Positions 15,507 through 23,895 are shown, counted from the stretch's first letter. The stretch: 34,190 nucleotides of DNA from Planctomycetota bacterium (GCA_022703445.1 JAKLDR010000043.1:1-34190); one strand, 5' to 3'. Numbers and translations are program-made. Notes: generated by a model not told the origin, from the letters alone.

Positions 15507-16715
15507 ATGACATCCCGCGAGCGCGTCCTCGCCGCCGTCGCCCGCAAACAGCCCGACCGCGTGCCGGTCGACCTCGGCGGCACCGAGTCCTCGGGGCTCA
15601 CCGGCATGGCCTGGCACCGCCTGGCAGCGCACCTCAAGCTCCCGCGCACGCCCGGCCCCAGGGTGCTCGAGCCGCTCCAGCAGGCGGTGGAGATTGACGA
15701 TGGCTTGCGCTCGCGCTTCGGCATCGACACCGTGCCGCTCTTCCCCGAGCCGGCCGCGTGGCAGCCCGGGACGTTCGGAGACGGTTCGGCGTGCCTCATG
15801 CCCGCGCTCTGGAAGGAGCACATCGCCGCCGACGGCGCGCGCGAGCTCATCGGCGCCGACGGCTCGGTGGCTGCGCGGATGCCCAAGGGCGGCTTCTACT
15901 TCGACCCGGTGGCCCTGCCGCTGGCCGACTGTCAGTCGGCCGCCGACGTGGAGCGCAAGCGGGCGGTCATCGAGGCCTTCGACCTGCCCGGCTTCTGCGA
16001 CGAGACTGTCGAGGCCACCGCCGCGCGCGGCCGGAAGCTGCACGCCGAGACCGACCGTGCCGTGGTCTTCAACCTCTGCTGCCACCTGCTCGCCGCCGGG
16101 ACGCTGCTCCGCGGCTACGAGCAGTTCATGATCGACCTGCTTACCGAGGAGGCCATGGTCGAGGCCCTGCTCGAGATCCTCATGGACGGCTACGCCAAGC
16201 GCATCGACCGCTACGCGCCGGTGCTCAAGGGCAGCGTCGACGTGGTGCTCTTCAACGACGACCTCGGCACCCAGCAGGGGCCGATCATCGCGCCGGAGCT
16301 CTACCGGAAGTTCATCAAGCCGCGCCAGACGCGGCTCTTCGGCTATGCGAAGCGGGCCTTCGGCGCGCCGGTGCTCTTCCACTCCTGCGGCGCGGTCTCG
16401 GAGTTCATCCGCGACCTGGCTGAGGCCGGCGTCGACGCCCTGAACCCGGTGCAGGTCGCCGCCGAGGGCATGGACTCAAAGCGATTGAAGCGCGAGTTCG
16501 GCAAGATCATCTGCTTCTGGGGCGGCGGCTGCGACACCCAGAAGGTGCTTGCCCGCGGCAGCACCAAGGATGTCCGCGAGGAGGTCCGCCGCCGCATCGC
16601 CGACTTCGCCCCCGGCGGCGGCTTCGTCTTCACCCAGGTCCACAACATCCAGCCGGACGTCCCGCCGGAGAACGTGGTGGCCATGTTCGAGGCCGCCAAG
16701 GACTTCGGGGGCTGA
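15507..16715 (+). CDS. uroporphyrinogen decarboxylase (URO-D)-like family protein
   Basis: The 402-residue product has the URO-D TIM-barrel fold, shared by haem-pathway decarboxylase and corrinoid methyltransferases such as MtaA and MtbA. It starts with the family hallmark TSRERVLAAVARKQPDRVPV. Later it has FNDDLGTQQGPIIAPELYRK, then His292-Ser-Cys294 in FHSCGAV, a pair that is a zinc ligand in the methyltransferases, and Cys342 in GGGCDTQ. Near the end it reads VHNIQPDVPPENV where methyltransferases have a late Cys, and the Arg-rich N-terminal substrate motif of true HemE is not obvious. I therefore do not call it hemE; it is best left as a URO-D-like protein of unknown substrate. ATG 15507 follows CAGGAG; upstream in-frame residues come from the palindromic repeat. 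Confidence 0.82.
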   Translation: MTSRERVLAAVARKQPDRVPVDLGGTESSGLTGMAWHRLAAHLKLPRTPGPRVLEPLQQAVEIDDGLRSRFGIDTVPLFPEPAAWQPGTFGDGSACLMPALWKEHIAADGARELIGADGSVAARMPKGGFYFDPVALPLADCQSAADVERKRAVIEAFDLPGFCDETVEATAARGRKLHAETDRAVVFNLCCHLLAAGTLLRGYEQFMIDLLTEEAMVEALLEILMDGYAKRIDRYAPVLKGSVDVVLFNDDLGTQQGPIIAPELYRKFIKPRQTRLFGYAKRAFGAPVLFHSCGAVSEFIRDLAEAGVDALNPVQVAAEGMDSKRLKREFGKIICFWGGGCDTQKVLARGSTKDVREEVRRRIADFAPGGGFVFTQVHNIQPDVPPENVVAMFEAAKDFGG

Positions 16716-16717
16716 AA

Positions 16718-16774
16718 CCAACCACAGAGGACACGGAGGACACAGAGGACAACAACAGAAGCAACGACAGATTC
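16718..16774 (+). repeat. dispersed ACCACAGAGGACACAGAG-type repeat, copy 2
   Basis: It begins 2 bp after the URO-D-like stop. The first 17 bases equal those of copy 1 at 13681, followed by two further GAGGACAC-like units and a purine-rich stretch. It runs directly into the left inverted-repeat arm at 16775. Confidence 0.65.
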
Positions 16775-16804
16775 AACCGCAGATGCACGCAGATGAACGC
16801 AGAT
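16775..16804 (+). repeat. 30-bp inverted repeat, left arm (three CGCAGATG units)
   Basis: This arm consists of three near-tandem copies of a CGCAGATGNA unit. Its 30 bases are an exact inverted copy of 17635-17664, about 830 bp away. Flanking bases outside the arms also show partial similarity (GGACAA...GAAG on both sides). Confidence 0.85.
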
Positions 16805-16835
16805 GGGCTGAGGAGCAGAGCCATTCATCCGGGCG

Positions 16836-17537
16836 CTATCCGTCCAGCCACCCGCCGATCTTGGTTCTCCACCAAGAAGGGGGATCGACACTCTCATGAC
16901 AGATGGAGCATGCAGAGCAAGCCTTGTTCGTGCAACTAAGGCCAAAGAATCTTCCGCTCGAATGGAAGTTAGCATCCACGGCTGAGCCGCACCAAGGGCA
17001 TTGAAGTGCGGCAAATTGCTCCGCCGTCAGTGCGTTGGTAATCTGCTTGGCCATGGACTGCAGCTCAGCGAGCTTGATATTGTTATGCTCAACAGTTTCC
17101 TCTGTTTCAATCACCTCGTGCTTGGCAACGAAGGTCCCATTCCGGGGTTCATATACCAGGTTGGCCGCGTAGCAGTCCGATGGACTCCGCAAAGGTTCTG
17201 GAAACCAGTTCTTCCCTAGCAGGCCGCCGGCCATGCGCGGTCTGCCTTGGAGAAATGATATCTTGTTGGCCCGTTCTAATTCTCTGGAGGGCAACTCCGA
17301 GGGGGCTGGGCGTCCAACAGCCACCTTGACCGAGAAACTGTACTTGCATGTACTCAGTGGCCCCGTGTGCCGTTCTTCGTTGTAGTCGGCGAGGACAATG
17401 CCAACGCCATCACCGGACCAGTAGAGAGGACACGACGATATCCGTGAACTGACGAAGTCGGTGCAGCTGGCCACCCATATCGGTGTAGCCAGTGCCCTAT
17501 GGAAATCGGTCACAAACTGATGTTCGAGCTGAATCAT
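16836..17537 (-). CDS. orphan low-GC protein with C-terminal zinc ribbon
   Basis: The 233-residue product is not recognised. Its first 140 residues are a mixed alpha/beta region with no familiar motif (VTDFHRALATPIWVASCTDF near the start). A short acidic, helical link (about 141-175, EVIETEETVEHNN) leads to a cysteine-rich tail: Cys180-x2-Cys183, then Cys202, Cys207, Cys210 and Cys213, ending with a Trp-rich segment. This looks like a zinc ribbon or a related metal-binding knuckle. The ATG is preceded by AAAGG. Base composition is unlike its neighbours: two 60-base lines counted (17041-17160) are 50 percent G+C, against more than 70 percent in typical coding lines here. It lies between inverted repeats and has no operon partner, which suggests acquisition. 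Confidence 0.6.
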   Translation of the reverse strand: MIQLEHQFVTDFHRALATPIWVASCTDFVSSRISSCPLYWSGDGVGIVLADYNEERHTGPLSTCKYSFSVKVAVGRPAPSELPSRELERANKISFLQGRPRMAGGLLGKNWFPEPLRSPSDCYAANLVYEPRNGTFVAKHEVIETEETVEHNNIKLAELQSMAKQITNALTAEQFAALQCPWCGSAVDANFHSSGRFFGLSCTNKACSACSICHESVDPPSWWRTKIGGWLDG

Positions 17538-17634
17538 GGTGATAGCCTTTCAGGTGCACGCCATTCTTTCCGCCCTCGCGTTCGGCGCAAGAGCCAGCCG
17601 GTGGTCCGGAAGAGCACTTCTGCGCCAAAGCCCA

Positions 17635-17664
17635 ATCTGCGTTCATCTGCGTGCATCTGCGGTT
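17635..17664 (-). repeat. 30-bp inverted repeat, right arm
   Basis: This is the exact inverted copy of 16775-16804, lying between the orphan zinc-ribbon gene and the stop of the GH5-type gene. The 148 bp from 17538 to 17685 hold otherwise only unassigned sequence. Confidence 0.85.
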
Positions 17665-17685
17665 ACTTCCGTCGTTATTGTCCCG

Positions 17686-18681
17686 TCAACCCCTGACCCG
17701 GTTCGCCAGGTAGAGGTCCAAGAGCGCCCGGTCGACCTTGTGGCCGTGCCAGTCCTCGTAGACCGTGCCTGGCCGGCCGTGCTCGACGATCCCGAATGAG
17801 CCCTTAAAGTTCCAGAGGCTGTAGCCCCAGCGGAACTCCTTGAAGACGCCGAGCAGGTCGGCGAACCAGGCCAGCGCCACCGCGTTGGGCGTCTTGTTGA
17901 AGCAGCCGAACTCTCCGATGTGGACCTTCACGCCGCGGCACTCGACCTCGCGCCAGGGCTCGTAGAAATCGCGGAGCGCGGCGCGGTCCCAGTGCTTGCC
18001 CTTCCGCCCGGGGCCGGGCCAGGTCGGGACGGGCAGGTCCATGGTGCCGCTGCTCCACGGCGCCTGGTAGTGGGTGAGCGTGAAGGGCTGGTAGCCGCGC
18101 CCACTGTGGACGACTCCCAGGTCGGCCAGCTCCGGGATGGCCTGGTTCCCGCCGCCGATGCCGTCGAGGACGATCTCGCGGGCCGGGTCGACCGCCCGGA
18201 TGGCCGCGACCGTCCGGCGCATGACCTTCTCGTGGATCTCCCGGGTGAAGCCGCGCTCGCCGACGCTCGGCGGCTCGTTCAGGAGGTCGAAGCTCAGAGA
18301 ATCGTTGGGCACGCTCTGGTAGCGCCTGGCGAAGTTCTCCCAGAGGAAGGCGAAGGCGTCCTGGGCCTCGGCGTCGGCCCAGAGGTTGTGCTTCTCGATC
18401 TCCGGGCGGTTGATGCAGTAGCCCGGCGCCCGGTGGATGTTCAGGCACATGTGGAGCCGCCGCGCGCGGCAGGCTTCCAGGTACCGGTCGATCAGCGCCA
18501 GGACGCGCTCGTCCGGGTGGAGGTAGTCGAATTCCTTCGTCCAGAAGCGGTAGTCGGCGGGCACCCGGACGAAGTCCAGGCCCATCTCCGCGACCAGGTC
18601 GAGCTCGCCGAGGTCCGGCTCGGCCGGCGGCTTGTCACCCTTGGAGAACATCCACAGGAAGTTGAAGCCGTAGCGCGGCAT
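17686..18681 (-). CDS. GH5-type glycoside hydrolase (cellulase-like)
   Basis: The 331-residue protein resembles glycoside hydrolase family 5 enzymes, which cut beta-glucans or mannans by a retaining mechanism. It shows the TIM-barrel order: GLDFVRVPADYRFW (strand two), NIHRAPGYC (strand three), LSFDLLNEP with the acid/base Glu136, TLTHYQAPW (strand six), VHIGEFGCFNK with the nucleophile Glu257, and GYSLWNFKGSFG (strand eight). There is no signal peptide, so it may act on oligosaccharides in the cytoplasm. ATG 18681 is preceded by AAGGAGG at a proper distance, better than the ATG-like start seven codons upstream. It is transcribed away from the C39-like gene; its downstream edge meets the inverted repeat. 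Confidence 0.82.
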   Translation of the reverse strand: MPRYGFNFLWMFSKGDKPPAEPDLGELDLVAEMGLDFVRVPADYRFWTKEFDYLHPDERVLALIDRYLEACRARRLHMCLNIHRAPGYCINRPEIEKHNLWADAEAQDAFAFLWENFARRYQSVPNDSLSFDLLNEPPSVGERGFTREIHEKVMRRTVAAIRAVDPAREIVLDGIGGGNQAIPELADLGVVHSGRGYQPFTLTHYQAPWSSGTMDLPVPTWPGPGRKGKHWDRAALRDFYEPWREVECRGVKVHIGEFGCFNKTPNAVALAWFADLLGVFKEFRWGYSLWNFKGSFGIVEHGRPGTVYEDWHGHKVDRALLDLYLANRVRG

Positions 18682-18744
18682 GGGCCCCCTCCTTGAGCCC
18701 ATGTTATCCGGAACGGGGCGGGCCGGTCCAGACCGTTTCCGGGC

Positions 18745-18772
18745 TTGCGCCGGCCGAGGGCCGCACTATCAT
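18745..18772 (+). promoter_or_regulatory. possible promoter for the C39-like gene
   Basis: TTGCGC (18745-18750) and TATCAT (18767-18772) are separated by 16 bp, about 30 bases before the GTG at 18803. The match is moderate and the spacing one short of optimal. Confidence 0.4.
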
Positions 18773-18802
18773 CCGCGGCCGGAGGGGCGGGAGGTCCGCG
18801 CC

Positions 18803-19516
18803 GTGGCCGCAAGCGAAACACCGGGAAAGCCCGCCCGCCGGGCGCGCGTCGTCAACCTGGCCCTCTGTCTGCTGGCAGCCGCCCTGCTGGGGGCCGCCGG
18901 GCTGTGCGCCTGGCTGTGCCTGGCACCCAACCGGGAGACGCCGGGCGAAGAACCTCCTGAAAGCATCCCCACCGCCGACTCCGCACCCGGCCCCGGGCAC
19001 GGCGCCCTGGCCGTCCCCATGTTCAAACAGTGGGATCAGCGCTGGGGCGACGACCCGGTGGGCGGCTCGGGGGAGCCCCTGCGCTCCGTGGGCTGCACGG
19101 TGTCTTGCGTGGCCATGGCTTTCCGGCATTTCGGGATGGACACCGACCCGGGCCGGCTCAACGCCTGGCTCCGGGCCAGCGGCGGCTACAACGAGCGCGG
19201 CTGGCTGAAGTGGGAGAAGTGCGTCGAGTACTCCGCGGGCCGTGCGGTGATCGAATACATGGGCGGGCCCGACGAGGCCCGGATGCGCCGGGCACTGGAC
19301 GCCGGCCGCCCGGCGGTCGTCAAGGTCCTGCTGGACGGCGGGGTCTGGCACTGGGTGCTGGTCGTCGGCACGCAGGGCACCGGCTTCCTGGTCAACGACC
19401 CGCTCAACGAGGAGCCCGGCCCCGTGCCGCTGGGGCGGTACGGCCGGGTGCACGCGCTGCGCATCTTCTCTACGACCCGCCCCCCGGCCACAACACCCGG
19501 GACGAGTCCCAGATGA
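18803..19516 (+). CDS. membrane-anchored C39-like cysteine peptidase
   Basis: The 237-residue product has a basic N-terminus and one hydrophobic helix (about residues 18-38), then a Pro/Glu-rich linker and a papain-like domain of the Peptidase_C39_2 type. Catalytic residues can be seen: Gln in FKQWDQRW, Cys98 in VGCTVSCVAMAF, His183 in VWHWVLVVG and Asp in FLVNDPLN. It is probably held at the outer face of the inner membrane. C39 relatives process bacteriocin leaders, but many stand-alone members like this have unknown substrates, and no ABC transporter or precursor peptide is adjacent. GTG 18803 is chosen because GGGAGG stands 9 bases upstream; an in-frame ATG at 18680 lies inside the GH5 gene's start region. 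Its 3' end overlaps the convergent TauE gene by 47 bp. Confidence 0.75.
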   Translation: MAASETPGKPARRARVVNLALCLLAAALLGAAGLCAWLCLAPNRETPGEEPPESIPTADSAPGPGHGALAVPMFKQWDQRWGDDPVGGSGEPLRSVGCTVSCVAMAFRHFGMDTDPGRLNAWLRASGGYNERGWLKWEKCVEYSAGRAVIEYMGGPDEARMRRALDAGRPAVVKVLLDGGVWHWVLVVGTQGTGFLVNDPLNEEPGPVPLGRYGRVHALRIFSTTRPPATTPGTSPR

Positions 19517-20330
19517 GCTTGGCGCCGGCCAGCGCCAGGAAGAGGTACAGCAGCCGGTTGAAGACGCCGGGGCTCAGCTTCCGGTTGAGCCGGCTCCCCG
19601 CCCAGACCCCGAGCGGCGCCAGGGCCAGCATCCACAGGGTGGCCCTGAAGACCGGCCAGTTAAGGCCCGTGCCACCCGGCAGCATCATGAAGAAGGGGAT
19701 CTTCACGAGGTTGAAGGTGAAGAAGTAGCGCACCGTGGTGCCCACGAACTCGCGCTTGTCGAGCTTCTGCGGCAGCAGATACATGGTGTAGATCGGCCCG
19801 GCCGCGTGGGCCAGCATGGTGGTGATCCCGGAGGGCAGCCCGGCGAGCGTGCCGCCGACCCAGCCGGGGCGCCAGGCCGGCCGCTCACCGGCGCGCCGGC
19901 CGAGCCACAGCCCCAGCGCCCAGACGGCCACGAAGCCCAGACAGATCGCGCCCACGACCAGCTTCAGCCAGGCGTCGTTCGTGACTCGCAGCTCCCTGGG
20001 GGCGTCGTTCAGGCGGTAGAGGATGCCCCAGCCGATGACGATCCCGGCCATGGCCCCCGGGGCGACCAGCCAGACCGCCCGCGGGCGCCACTCGCCCGGA
20101 TACTGCCGGATGGCCAGCACGTCGCACCAGATGAGCACCGGGAGCATCATGGGCAGGGCCACGCTGCTGGGCAGCACCTGCATCATCACCGGAACGCTGA
20201 GCATGCCCAGGCCACTGCCGAAGCCGCCCTTGCTCACGGCGATGAGCATGACTGCCACGAAGCCGGCGGCCAGGTAGGCGGCCGGTGGCGCGGAACTGTC
20301 CGGGTGCTGGAACCACTCCATGGCCGGCAT
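19470..20330 (-). CDS. TauE/SafE-family sulfite/organic anion exporter
   Basis: The 286-residue membrane protein fits the TauE/SafE family, which exports sulfite, sulfoacetate or related anions. It shows about eight hydrophobic helices, with the family signature AVSKGGFGSGLGMLSVPVM in the first, a mirrored GWVGGTLAGLPSGITTMLAH in the second half, and the closing ALAGAKLIWDS. Two ATGs (20330 and 20321) are possible; neither has a strong ribosome site. The 3' end overlaps the C39-like gene on the other strand. It is divergently placed to the histidine kinase, with 114 bp between starts. No sulfur-oxidising genes are nearby, so the substrate is unknown. Confidence 0.83.
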   Translation of the reverse strand: MPAMEWFQHPDSSAPPAAYLAAGFVAVMLIAVSKGGFGSGLGMLSVPVMMQVLPSSVALPMMLPVLIWCDVLAIRQYPGEWRPRAVWLVAPGAMAGIVIGWGILYRLNDAPRELRVTNDAWLKLVVGAICLGFVAVWALGLWLGRRAGERPAWRPGWVGGTLAGLPSGITTMLAHAAGPIYTMYLLPQKLDKREFVGTTVRYFFTFNLVKIPFFMMLPGGTGLNWPVFRATLWMLALAPLGVWAGSRLNRKLSPGVFNRLLYLFLALAGAKLIWDSSRVLWPGGGS

Positions 20331-20444
20331 TCTCGCCGGGAGCAGCGGGCGCGCAAGGACGGAGGCCCGGGGACCGGGAACATATCCGCCGGCAGGAGCG
20401 TTCAGAGGCTACGGGAACACCGCTCGGAGAACCGGGGGTGCCGG

Positions 20445-22016
20445 ATGAAGGAAAGACTCAGCCTGCAGACCAAGACCATCTTCGGTCTTGGGGGCATGGC
20501 CCTGCTCGCCGTGGCCATATCCTCGGCGGTGATGGCCTTCGTCTGGGAGACGCGCGCATACCATCGCCGCCTGGGCGAGGAGGTGTCCGAACTGATCATC
20601 GTGGCGGACATGCGCTCGGCCCTGCTGGAGGAGAACCTCGCCCTGGGGGCCTACCTCGCCGAGGGCGGCGCCCCCGCCAGGCTGCAGGAAATCTCTTCGT
20701 CCGCCGAGGCCTTCCGCACCAAGTTCCGCGAATTCGAGGCCCTGGCCGACACTCCGATCGAACAGGAGGCTCTGGCCAGGATCAGGCAGGCCGTCAGCAG
20801 GTATGACGCCAGCCGCGATGAAGTCCTGGCCCTGGGGGCGGGCGACCGACAGCCCGAGGCCAGGGCCGCCTACCTCGACAAGACCAGCGAGCTCTACAGC
20901 CAGACAATGGCGATCCTGGGCCAGGCCATCAAGGCCGACAAGGGCGAGACCCGCACCGCCCTGTCCGCCAGTGACCGCCAGATGTCGCACCTGATGGTGT
21001 TCGTGACCGCCGGGGCGGCCTTGACTGCATTGCTGGGCGCCGGCATCGTCTGGCTGCTATTCAGCGGCATATTCAGCCCGCTCAAGCGCATGGCCGAAGA
21101 CTGCCGGTCGCACCTGCCCGATTTCCCCGGCGCCAAGCTGGCCAACCGTGGCCGCCAGGGCGATCTGACCCTGCTGGGGATGTATCTCCGGACCCTCATG
21201 GCCGAGGTGGACAAGACCCACTCCGATCTCGAGAAGAACCGCGGCAGCAGCCCGCAGTCCGAGCGGCTGGCGGCCATCGGCGGGGTGGTGGCCTGCGTGG
21301 CCCACGAGATCAAGAACGCGCTGACCTCCATCGGCGGGTTCGCGCGCTTCATCGAGCGCAAGCCGGACGACCCCCGGCGCGTCCGCGAGGAGGCCCAGAT
21401 CATCCTCAAGGTCGCCACCCGGCTGGAGCGCATGGTCCGCGAGACCATGGACTACTCCCGGCCGATGACCATCACGCCGGAGCTGCAGTCCCTGAACACA
21501 CTGGTGGCCGATGCGATGGTCACCGTCACCGCCAAGACCCCGGAGGCCGTCAGGCTGGAGATGGACCTGGACCCGGCGATCCCGAAGCTGCCGCTCGACG
21601 CCAGCTATCTGACGGACGTGGTCACCAACCTGATCCAGAACGCCGTGGAGGCGGTCGGCGAAAACGGCCAGGTCTGGGTGGAGACCCGGCCGCACCAGGT
21701 TGGGGCAATGCTGGTTGTCCGCGACACCGGCCCGGGGATCTCAGCGGAGCAGCAGAAGCGCATGTTCGAGCCGTTCTTCACCACCAAGAAGCACGGCAAC
21801 GGCCTGGGGCTGGCCATCTGCCGGCAGATCGTGCGGAGCCACGGCGGCGATATCCGCTTCTCGTCCGAACCTGGCAAGGGGACGACCTTCACGGTGACCC
21901 TGCCGGCGGCTGGCGTGGGGACGGAGCCTTGCCGCGGACTCCGGCCGGCGGTCTCCGATCGCTTCACCCCCGGGGCGGAGGGGCCGGCCGCGAAAACCTC
22001 GCCAGCCGGGAGCTGA
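20445..22016 (+). CDS. orphan membrane sensor histidine kinase
   Basis: The 523-residue product is a two-component sensor. It has a first transmembrane helix (about 13-34), a helical extracytoplasmic region of about 150 residues resembling the four-helix-bundle (4HB_MCP) sensors, a second helix (about 183-206), a HAMP-like link, and a HisKA domain with the phosphorylated His287 in VAHEIKNALTSIGGF. The ATPase domain shows N box NLIQNAVEAV, G1 DTGPGIS, F box FEPFFTTK and G2 GNGLGLAI. After the ATPase domain a tail of about 30 residues is unassigned. ATG 20445 has GGGGGTG just upstream; the much longer open frame upstream is the shadow of the TauE gene. No response regulator gene is in the window. 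Confidence 0.92.
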   Translation: MKERLSLQTKTIFGLGGMALLAVAISSAVMAFVWETRAYHRRLGEEVSELIIVADMRSALLEENLALGAYLAEGGAPARLQEISSSAEAFRTKFREFEALADTPIEQEALARIRQAVSRYDASRDEVLALGAGDRQPEARAAYLDKTSELYSQTMAILGQAIKADKGETRTALSASDRQMSHLMVFVTAGAALTALLGAGIVWLLFSGIFSPLKRMAEDCRSHLPDFPGAKLANRGRQGDLTLLGMYLRTLMAEVDKTHSDLEKNRGSSPQSERLAAIGGVVACVAHEIKNALTSIGGFARFIERKPDDPRRVREEAQIILKVATRLERMVRETMDYSRPMTITPELQSLNTLVADAMVTVTAKTPEAVRLEMDLDPAIPKLPLDASYLTDVVTNLIQNAVEAVGENGQVWVETRPHQVGAMLVVRDTGPGISAEQQKRMFEPFFTTKKHGNGLGLAICRQIVRSHGGDIRFSSEPGKGTTFTVTLPAAGVGTEPCRGLRPAVSDRFTPGAEGPAAKTSPAGS

Positions 22017-22025
22017 CCGCAGCGG

Positions 22026-23288
22026 CTACATCACCTCGTCGGGGTGGGTGATGACGCCGGTCAGCGCGCTGGCCGCGGCAACCGCCGGGCCGGCCAGCCA
22101 GACCTCGCTCTTGACGTGGCCCATCCGGCCCACGAAGTTGCGGTTGGTGGTGGCCAGGCACCGCTCACCGGCGGCGAGGATGCCCATGTGGCCGCCCAGG
22201 CACGGCCCGCACGTAGGGGTGGAGACGGCCGCGCCGGCCTCGACGAAGATCTCCAGCCAGCCCCTGCGCATGGCCTCCAGGTAGATCTTCTGGGTGGCGG
22301 GGATGACGATCACTCGCAGCCCCTTGGCCACCTTGCGGCCCTTCATGATCGCCGCGGAGACCTCGAGGTCCGAGAGCCGCCCGTTGGTGCAGCTGCCGAT
22401 GACCACCTGGTCGAGCTTGGTCCCGGCCACCTCGCCGACCGCCTTGGCGTTCGACGGCAGGTGGGGCATGGAGACCTGCGGCTCGATGCTCCCGGCGTCG
22501 TACTCGTGGACCGAGTGGTAGCGGGCGTCCGGGTCGGAGGCCAGGACGCGCGGCGCGCGCTTTGCCCGGCCGGCCTCGTACTCCGCGGTGATCCTGTCCG
22601 GGGCGATGATCCCGTTCTTGCCGCCGGCCTCGATGGCCATGTTGCACATCGAAAGCCGGTCGTCCATGGGCAGGGAGTCGATGGCCGCGCCGGTGAACTC
22701 CATCGCCCGGTAGAGCGCGCCGTCCACGCCGATCTTGCCAATGGTGTAGAGGATGAAGTCCTTGCCGCCGACCCACCTCTTCCGGGCGCCCTTGAACACG
22801 AACTTCATGGTCTCGGGCACGCGCAGCCAGACCTCGCCGGTGGCCATGGCCGCGGCGAGATCCGTGGAGCCCACGCCCGTCGAGAAGGCGCCCAGCGCCC
22901 CGTAGGTGCAGGTGTGACTGTCGGCGCCGATGACCAGGTCCCCGGAGACCACCAGCCCCTGCTCGGGCAGGAGCGCGTGCTCCACGCCCATCTGGCCGAC
23001 TTCGAAGTAGAGCTCGAGGTCGTGCTTCTTCGCGAAGTCGCGCAGGGCCTTGGCCTGCTCGGCGCTCTTGATGTCCTTGTTGGGCGTGAAGTGGTCGGGG
23101 ATCAGGGCGATCCGGCCCTTGTCGAACACCCTGGCCGCGCCGAGCGCCTCGAACTCCTTGATGGCGATGGGCGCGGTGATGTCGTTGCCCAGGCACAGAT
23201 CGACTTTCGCCTCGATGAAGTCGCCGGGCTTGACGGACTCGCGCCCGCAGTGGGCGGCGAGGATCTTCTCGGTGATGGTCTGGGGCAT
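22026..23288 (-). CDS. 3-isopropylmalate dehydratase large subunit (LeuC-type), copy 1
   Basis: The 420-residue product is the large subunit of a LeuC/homoaconitase-type hydro-lyase, about the usual size of the shorter bacterial/archaeal form. The 4Fe-4S ligands are Cys300 (VIGSCTNGR), Cys360 and Cys363 (TCGPCLGG); further landmarks are [15 protein letters not shown] and [11 protein letters not shown]. It likely isomerises 2- and 3-isopropylmalate for leucine synthesis together with a small subunit, but no LeuD gene lies next to it; the only LeuD-type gene in the window is at 28980. It follows the hypothetical membrane gene by 3 bp and gatB further upstream. GAAAGG 8 bases before the ATG supports the start. 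Its stop is 9 bp from the convergent histidine kinase stop. Confidence 0.88.
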   Translation of the reverse strand: MPQTITEKILAAHCGRESVKPGDFIEAKVDLCLGNDITAPIAIKEFEALGAARVFDKGRIALIPDHFTPNKDIKSAEQAKALRDFAKKHDLELYFEVGQMGVEHALLPEQGLVVSGDLVIGADSHTCTYGALGAFSTGVGSTDLAAAMATGEVWLRVPETMKFVFKGARKRWVGGKDFILYTIGKIGVDGALYRAMEFTGAAIDSLPMDDRLSMCNMAIEAGGKNGIIAPDRITAEYEAGRAKRAPRVLASDPDARYHSVHEYDAGSIEPQVSMPHLPSNAKAVGEVAGTKLDQVVIGSCTNGRLSDLEVSAAIMKGRKVAKGLRVIVIPATQKIYLEAMRRGWLEIFVEAGAAVSTPTCGPCLGGHMGILAAGERCLATTNRNFVGRMGHVKSEVWLAGPAVAAASALTGVITHPDEVM

Positions 23289-23291
23289 GGG

Positions 23292-23870
23292 TCAGCCTTT
23301 CTTCTCCAGTGGCTTGCCGGTGGCGGAAGACAGTCTCTCGGCCAGCTCCTCAGCCTCAAAGTGAACGGACAACTCAGCCAGGAGTCTCTCTCCGCCGGAG
23401 ACGTTGGCGGCAACCACCTCCCAGGCACTGCAGCTGAGTTCCCGCGCGTCTAACGCCGCTGTCGGTCTATCATAGGTTGTCCGCGACCGCAACAGTATCG
23501 CCCGAATGCCATCAAGCGGCAACCGCTCCTCTGCGCTCCACCCAAGCAGGTCACCAAGCTTCCTTGGAGGCCTGTATGGAAACACGAAGGCCGAGCCGGT
23601 CTGCTTAATGAGCAGTTGTTCTCCTTCAGCGTCGAGGACGAGACTTCGGGATGAACGCAATACGCCGCGAAGCGCAGCACAGGTGAGCAGCATCAATCCG
23701 GCAGCCAACCCAAGAGCCACCCCAATGCCGAGCGGATGCGTCTCCATGAACAGCGCTGCCATGGTTGCGAGAATTGCCCCCACTACCATCTGGAGAGCCA
23801 CAAACAACAAGACAAACCCTCGCTGGAGCGGGGAAAGTTTCTCGACATGCAGAATCTGCTCATTACCCAC
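23292..23870 (-). CDS. hypothetical membrane protein
   Basis: This protein, 192 residues from a GTG start, is not recognised. It has two hydrophobic helices in its first 75 residues (FVLLFVALQMVVGAILATMA and a Gly/Leu-rich second), then a soluble half that may be a small beta-rich domain (SLVLDAEGEQLLIKQTGS), with no visible catalytic residues. GTG 23870 with GAGAG upstream avoids overlapping gatB; a TTG at 23924 would overlap its last codons. It lies between gatB and leuC with a 3-bp gap to leuC. Base composition is lower than its neighbours (35 of 60 bases G or C in 23641-23700). A role as membrane sensor or accessory is not supported. Confidence 0.6.
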   Translation of the reverse strand: MGNEQILHVEKLSPLQRGFVLLFVALQMVVGAILATMAALFMETHPLGIGVALGLAAGLMLLTCAALRGVLRSSRSLVLDAEGEQLLIKQTGSAFVFPYRPPRKLGDLLGWSAEERLPLDGIRAILLRSRTTYDRPTAALDARELSCSAWEVVAANVSGGERLLAELSVHFEAEELAERLSSATGKPLEKKG

Positions 23871-23895
23871 AAATGATCTCTCAGGCCAAGTCCGT

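Noticed and set aside
16775..17664. A CRISPR array or insertion sequence
   Set aside because: Only three short degenerate units occur per arm with no unique spacers, and no transposase is encoded between the arms.
19806..20444. Upstream extension of the histidine kinase frame
   Set aside because: It lies opposite the TauE gene and has no signal; the kinase begins at 20445 with a ribosome site and a membrane helix.
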